Assembly (NCBI GenBank): GCA_944323135.1
Contig: CALURI010000004.1
Span: forward strand, 62,001-126,000
Direction: 5' to 3'
Length of the DNA stretch: 64,000 nucleotides
Origin: Candidatus Gastranaerophilales bacterium
Lineage (GTDB): Bacteria > Cyanobacteriota > Vampirovibrionia > Gastranaerophilales > Gastranaerophilaceae
This document shows, one piece after another, positions 60,584 to 64,000 of this stretch. The notes under the pieces are model-generated. The model ran no database searches and was not told the DNA's origin. It saw only the letters and a list, made by a program, of their open reading frames with translations. The translations under genes were made by a program, and so were the position numbers. Position 1 is the first letter of the stretch, and every line of letters begins with the position of its first letter.

Positions 60584-61579
60584 CTACCAATCAATTTTTC
60601 TACCGATTTTATTTATCGGCTTAGGAGGAAAAATTATTCTGTCTTGTACCTCTATCATCTGGTGTGGCTGAAGTCCAAAGGCTTCTACAAAAGTTTCTAA
60701 GTCATAATAAATTTTTCCATTCATTCTTTCTTTTAAAAATTTTGTTGCTTTACTCAAATCAAAACCGTCAATAGTTAATAAATCTTCCACAGTACAATTT
60801 TGTAGATTAATTTTTTTACTACTTGATTTCGGAGCATTTTTTATTTTCTGATTTGTTTGTTTTGCTAGTTGTTCATTTTCAAGTTTTTGTTGTAGTTTCA
60901 AAATGCTATCATTAATCAGACCCTGTCCAATTAGTTTATTAATATCGCGAAGTGCAATATTATAATATCCAAGCCCATTAAGCCACAAAGCATATTCATA
61001 ATGACATTTGCAAAATTCGTCTTTAGAATAATGACCTCTGTCATAATAAAGTCCTATCTTTTTAGAAGCAAATTCTTTTTTATAGATTTCTGTTTTTGTA
61101 AAAGCCCCAAAATACTTTCTTTTCATCAAGAGAAAATCAGGGTTGTTAGGATTTTCTCTTATAAGACAGGTCAGCCGCAAATCAAATCCATGTAATTCTT
61201 TTTTATCTAATTTGGCACCAAGAAATTTTTCTCTTATTGTACTAATTTCTCGATTTATTTCTTCATTATCCATCGGGATAAAGTCTTTTAACTTATCAAT
61301 AGCAACGCTGTATTTACCTAAATCCATAAATGTATTTACTTCATCAAGTAATTTTCTATTTGCATCAAGTGCATTCTCCATTTTTTTTAATTGTTCTTCA
61401 GGTATTGGTGTATCTTTCTCTTGTTTTTCTTGATTATTTTCAGAAGTAAAGGATACCATTTTAAATAGAAGATACATAACAGCATCTATAATATATAACC
61501 CAAGCCAAATGTATAGTATAATTGCCAAGATTTTTAGTAATATATTTGGTATTGTTTGTAGTTTTTTCCAAATAATCAT
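60584..61579 (-). CDS. Membrane-anchored helix-hairpin-helix protein (copy 1)
   Basis: 331 aa. An N-terminal membrane segment (WLGLYIIDAVMYLLFKMVSF, about residues 24-45) precedes a helical middle with TPR-like character and a C-terminal ComEA-like helix-hairpin-helix domain (NLQNCTVEDLLTIDGFDLSK), then FGLQPHQMIEVQDRIIFPPK and a basic GRKIDW end. The hairpin domain could bind DNA or protein. Paralogue of the protein at 58955. Confidence 0.65.
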   Translation of the reverse strand: MIIWKKLQTIPNILLKILAIILYIWLGLYIIDAVMYLLFKMVSFTSENNQEKQEKDTPIPEEQLKKMENALDANRKLLDEVNTFMDLGKYSVAIDKLKDFIPMDNEEINREISTIREKFLGAKLDKKELHGFDLRLTCLIRENPNNPDFLLMKRKYFGAFTKTEIYKKEFASKKIGLYYDRGHYSKDEFCKCHYEYALWLNGLGYYNIALRDINKLIGQGLINDSILKLQQKLENEQLAKQTNQKIKNAPKSSSKKINLQNCTVEDLLTIDGFDLSKATKFLKERMNGKIYYDLETFVEAFGLQPHQMIEVQDRIIFPPKPINKIGRKIDW

Positions 61580-61601
61580 TTTTACACCTTACAAATCTTA
61601 C

Positions 61602-63299
61602 TTAAAATTCAATAGTTCTGCCGCCTCTGGCACGTTTGACAGTTTCTGTTGATTTCTTTTCTTTCTTTTTCTTTTCAATTTGTTCCTGCGTTTCTTCAGG
61701 CACATAGTTATAACTTTCATCATGAGCTGTTGCCGCTACGGCTCTTTCGTTTGCCCAGTCTCTTATTGCAAGAATTTGTTCTGCCTGGGTAGTTGAAAGC
61801 GGAACTGTATTTTTTATAACCTTATACAAATCATCTTCCTCTAATGTTCTATTTTCAGAAAAAGCTTCAAATAAAGCGGCTATTACAACCTGTTCTATTT
61901 CCGCTCCTACAAATCCTTCTGTTAAATCTGCCAGTTTATTTAGTAAGGTATCCGTAATTTTAAAATCTTTGGAAAGACTTCCATTTAACCTTTTTTCAAG
62001 ATGAAGTTTAAAAATAACCTTACGTTCAGTTTTTGTCGGTAAATCGACAAAAAATATTTCATCAAATCGCCCTTTTCTAAGCATTTCAGATGGTAATGCA
62101 TGAATATTGTTTGCGGTTGCAATTACAAATACAGGTTTTGTCTTTTCTGACATCCAGGTAAGAAAAGTTCCAAAAACTCTTGTTGAAGTTCCCCCGTCCA
62201 TTTCACCGCCGGCATTTCCAAAACCTTTTTCAATTTCATCAATCCAGAGAATAGATGGGGAAACGGCTTCTGCTGTTTGGATTGCTTTTCTCATGTTTTC
62301 TTCAGAACTGCCCACTAATCCTGAAAATATTTTGCCGACATCAAGCCTCAGTAAAGGCAACTGCCACAATGCACTCATTGCTTTTGCTGTCAAACTCTTA
62401 CCGCAACCCGGAACCCCTGTTATCAAAATACCCTTTGGTGATGGTAAGTTATAATCTTTTTGAGCTTTTCCAAGCCAAGAATTATTTCTTTTTACAAGCC
62501 ATTTTTTTAAATTCTCAAGTCCCCCAACATCATCCATATTAAAATTAGACTTAATAAACTCTAAAATTCCGGTCTTTTTAATTACCTGGCATTTTTCATC
62601 AAGTATTACATCCAGTTCTTTTACCGTTAATTGTCCTTTTGATACCATTGCTCTTGCAAATGCGTTTTCTGCTTCTTGCAAGGTTAACCCCTGGGCTGCT
62701 TTACAAAGAATTTCTTTTTCATCTTCTTTTAAATCAATCAAAATCCCTGAATTTTCATTCATTTCTATCATTTCATTAAGCAATGATTTAATTTCATCAA
62801 GTGTAGGCAGGTCAAAATCAACAACAGTAATATCTTTTTGCAATTCCAACGGTAAAACTAAAGAAGGGGCTATAATTACAACATTTTTTGATACAGAGGC
62901 ATTCTTTAAAGAACCTGCAACATCTCTGATTTTTCTGATTAAGTTGTAATCTGCATTTCTTCCATTGACACCGAGCAAAGGATGAATATCCTTCAGAATA
63001 AGAATAGCAGGGTTGTTATAATTATCAATAAAATTCAGTGCATCAATAGGCTGATTCCCGTTATTAACACTTTCCTGACCGTCTTTAAGGTTTTTCTTTA
63101 ACCCCTCTGTGGAACTCCAGATGAAAACATCTCGTTTTGTTCTGATTGTTTTAACATCGTTTGCAATTTTAGTTATCAAATCAACAATACGAACTTCCTC
63201 CCAGGTTGGGATGTATATAAAAGAAAATCTTGCTTTAAAAAGGTTTGTTAAATGCTGTTCTGTTTTCTTTAATCCTTCTAATGTCATTGCTTTTGCCAT
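61602..63299 (-). CDS. Ycf46-like AAA+ ATPase
   Basis: 565 aa, matching Ycf46 in length and layout. The N-terminal third is the inactive-looking domain (FKARFSFIYIPTWEEVRIVD, ILKDIHPLL, IIAPSLVLPLELQKDITVVD); the linker LDVILDEKCQVIKKTGILEF leads to VGGLENLKKWLVKRNNSW and an intact AAA+ module: Walker A GVPGCGKSLTAK near residue 295, Walker B ILWIDEIEKGF near 353, and MLRKGRFDEIFFVD with the Arg finger and sensor. It ends DWANERAVAATAHDESYNY. Its ribosome-binding site TGAGG lies inside the end of the radical SAM gene. Confidence 0.9.
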   Translation of the reverse strand: MAKAMTLEGLKKTEQHLTNLFKARFSFIYIPTWEEVRIVDLITKIANDVKTIRTKRDVFIWSSTEGLKKNLKDGQESVNNGNQPIDALNFIDNYNNPAILILKDIHPLLGVNGRNADYNLIRKIRDVAGSLKNASVSKNVVIIAPSLVLPLELQKDITVVDFDLPTLDEIKSLLNEMIEMNENSGILIDLKEDEKEILCKAAQGLTLQEAENAFARAMVSKGQLTVKELDVILDEKCQVIKKTGILEFIKSNFNMDDVGGLENLKKWLVKRNNSWLGKAQKDYNLPSPKGILITGVPGCGKSLTAKAMSALWQLPLLRLDVGKIFSGLVGSSEENMRKAIQTAEAVSPSILWIDEIEKGFGNAGGEMDGGTSTRVFGTFLTWMSEKTKPVFVIATANNIHALPSEMLRKGRFDEIFFVDLPTKTERKVIFKLHLEKRLNGSLSKDFKITDTLLNKLADLTEGFVGAEIEQVVIAALFEAFSENRTLEEDDLYKVIKNTVPLSTTQAEQILAIRDWANERAVAATAHDESYNYVPEETQEQIEKKKKEKKSTETVKRARGGRTIEF

Positions 63300-63301
63300 A
63301 T

Positions 63302-63898
63302 CTACCTCATAGTTTTTAAAACTTCTTTAAAATTCCCCATACCGTTAAGAGAAATTTTATTGTTCTTATCTATTCTTACTTCAATCTTGTTTTTGTACTT
63401 ACTGATAATGCTTTCATCATATCTATCAGTGAAAAAATAATAATTCTGGTTGCTTGACCCTATCCATGGACGGCTAAAATCTTGTTTGTCTTCTTCATAC
63501 CTACCGTCAATCAGAATATCAACGTATCTTATTAGTTCTTGAAAATCTTGCCTGTTTTTAAGGGCTGAATATTCATACCCTGTAAACACCAAAACAGACA
63601 GTCCGAAAGTCTGAACTGTCTTTGATATTTCCGTTACTGCTTCTATTTGTTCCAGTGGTTCTCCGCCAAGAAAGGTTATACCCTCTATTTTGTCCTTATA
63701 TGATGTTATCAAGTCAATTAATTCTTCTACCTTGTAAATAGTACCGCCATCTTTATTCCACATTGCAGAGTTTGCACAGCCTTTACAATGCAGCGAACAC
63801 CCTTGAACCCAGATACTAAATCTTTTTCCGGGTCCTTCTACTGTGGTTATAGGGATGTATGAATTAATCCTAATGTCCACTTTGTTGATATCCCTCAT
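63302..63898 (-). CDS. 4Fe-4S single-cluster radical SAM protein (NrdG/PflA-like)
   Basis: About 198 aa from ATG 63898. FSIWVQGCSLHCKGCAN holds the CxxxCxxC that binds a 4Fe-4S cluster and SAM, GITFLGGEPLEQIEAV is the GGE motif, and VLVFTGYEY and DILIDGRYEEDKQD follow, as in radical SAM activases. It is small, with no SPASM or B12 domain. It might install a glycyl radical or modify a partner peptide. It overlaps the DUF2997-like gene and is 2 bp from the AAA+ gene. An upstream frame from 63967 is unlikely. Confidence 0.85.
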   Translation of the reverse strand: MRDINKVDIRINSYIPITTVEGPGKRFSIWVQGCSLHCKGCANSAMWNKDGGTIYKVEELIDLITSYKDKIEGITFLGGEPLEQIEAVTEISKTVQTFGLSVLVFTGYEYSALKNRQDFQELIRYVDILIDGRYEEDKQDFSRPWIGSSNQNYYFFTDRYDESIISKYKNKIEVRIDKNNKISLNGMGNFKEVLKTMR

Positions 63899-64000
63899 TG
63901 TAAGTGTCGTTATGTACTTCCTGCTGATGGTATTCTTCCGTAAATTCAGAATGAACGACCTTTGCACCTGTCAGATTTTCAATATCTTTAATGTAGCCAA
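63870..64000 (-). CDS. DUF2997-like small protein (5' part cut by window edge)
   Basis: Only the last 43 codons are visible, ending at TAG 63870. The sequence YIKDIENLTGAKVVHSEFTE matches the C-terminus of DUF2997 proteins, which are small companions of Ycf46/DUF1257 loci. The frame overlaps the radical SAM start by 29 bp, implying coupled translation. The assignment rests on a short fragment. Confidence 0.5.
   Translation of the reverse strand, partial: GYIKDIENLTGAKVVHSEFTEEYHQQEVHNDTYNEGYQQSGH

Larger units (their letters stand above)
48634..64000. mobile_element. Integrated element (left end; continues past window)
   Basis: It begins at the tRNA 3' fragment and carries ParB-like, HipB/HipA, Mrr-like nuclease, DUF2075 helicase, small phage-like genes, a serine recombinase and the Ycf46 operon. 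No housekeeping gene occurs in these 15.4 kb, and Shine-Dalgarno sites are stronger than on the chromosomal side. No tyrosine integrase or conjugation gene is seen in the part visible, so the element class is unknown. Confidence 0.6.

Noticed and set aside
1-64000. CRISPR arrays and insertion sequences
   Set aside because: No set of regularly spaced repeats and no transposase or terminal inverted repeats were seen; the only recombinases are the Xer protein and a small serine recombinase.

Overview
The window is very AT-rich DNA from what looks like a non-photosynthetic cyanobacterial relative of the Gastranaerophilales/Melainabacteria type (inference). Reasons: small AT-rich genes; an outer-membrane porin and a pseudopilin, which imply a diderm; c-di-GMP proteins; several lineage-style proteins with a short N-terminal NF-x-S/G motif; a probable replication origin beside dnaN with cyanobacterial-style DnaA boxes; and a Ycf46-like ATPase with Ycf35-like partners. 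No photosynthesis gene is present.

Positions 1 to about 48630 are chromosomal. Housekeeping genes recognised: thrC, hom, aroC, xerD, dnaN, metG, der, aroB-aroK, ctpA, hisS, an Orn/Lys/Arg decarboxylase, dapF and rpsF-ssb-rpsR. Between them lie c-di-GMP proteins (a GGDEF/HD-GYP fusion and a GGDEF protein), TPR proteins, three calcineurin-like or MBL phosphoesterases, a PHP protein, glycosyltransferases, a pseudopilin, a porin, a YbjQ/M48 membrane operon and four solitary XRE repressors, most with small divergent partners. The intergenic stretch at 23400-23720 has all the marks of oriC: an extremely AT-rich block plus at least seven TGTAGAAAA-type boxes next to dnaN. Many chromosomal genes have a -10 box exactly 6-7 nt before the ATG and no Shine-Dalgarno sequence, so they are probably transcribed as leaderless mRNAs. 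Some predicted start codons were moved for this reason.

At 48634-48656 there is the 3' end of a tRNA gene (T-arm and acceptor strand, minus strand) followed by its terminator, but no 5' half. I read this as the left attachment site of an integrated element that fills the rest of the window and continues past it. The element carries a ParB-like protein, a HipB/HipA pair, an Mrr-like nuclease with a small membrane protein, a DUF2075-type helicase, small HTH and phage-like proteins, and a serine recombinase. Its genes use ordinary Shine-Dalgarno sites.

From the right edge to 56892 runs a minus-strand operon of at least nine tightly packed genes: a DUF2997-like small protein (cut by the window end), a 4Fe-4S radical SAM protein, a Ycf46-like AAA+ ATPase, two copies of a cassette (membrane-anchored helix-hairpin-helix protein plus DUF1257/Ycf35-like protein), a membrane-anchored Mrr nuclease and a membrane protein. 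This is the best candidate for an undescribed system: an ATPase/radical-SAM core of plastid-conserved families, carried on a mobile element and coupled to a membrane-bound nuclease. Its function cannot be read from the sequence.

Three small genes (near 10970, 30211 and 54406) are interrupted by in-frame TAA codons and are treated as pseudogenes.
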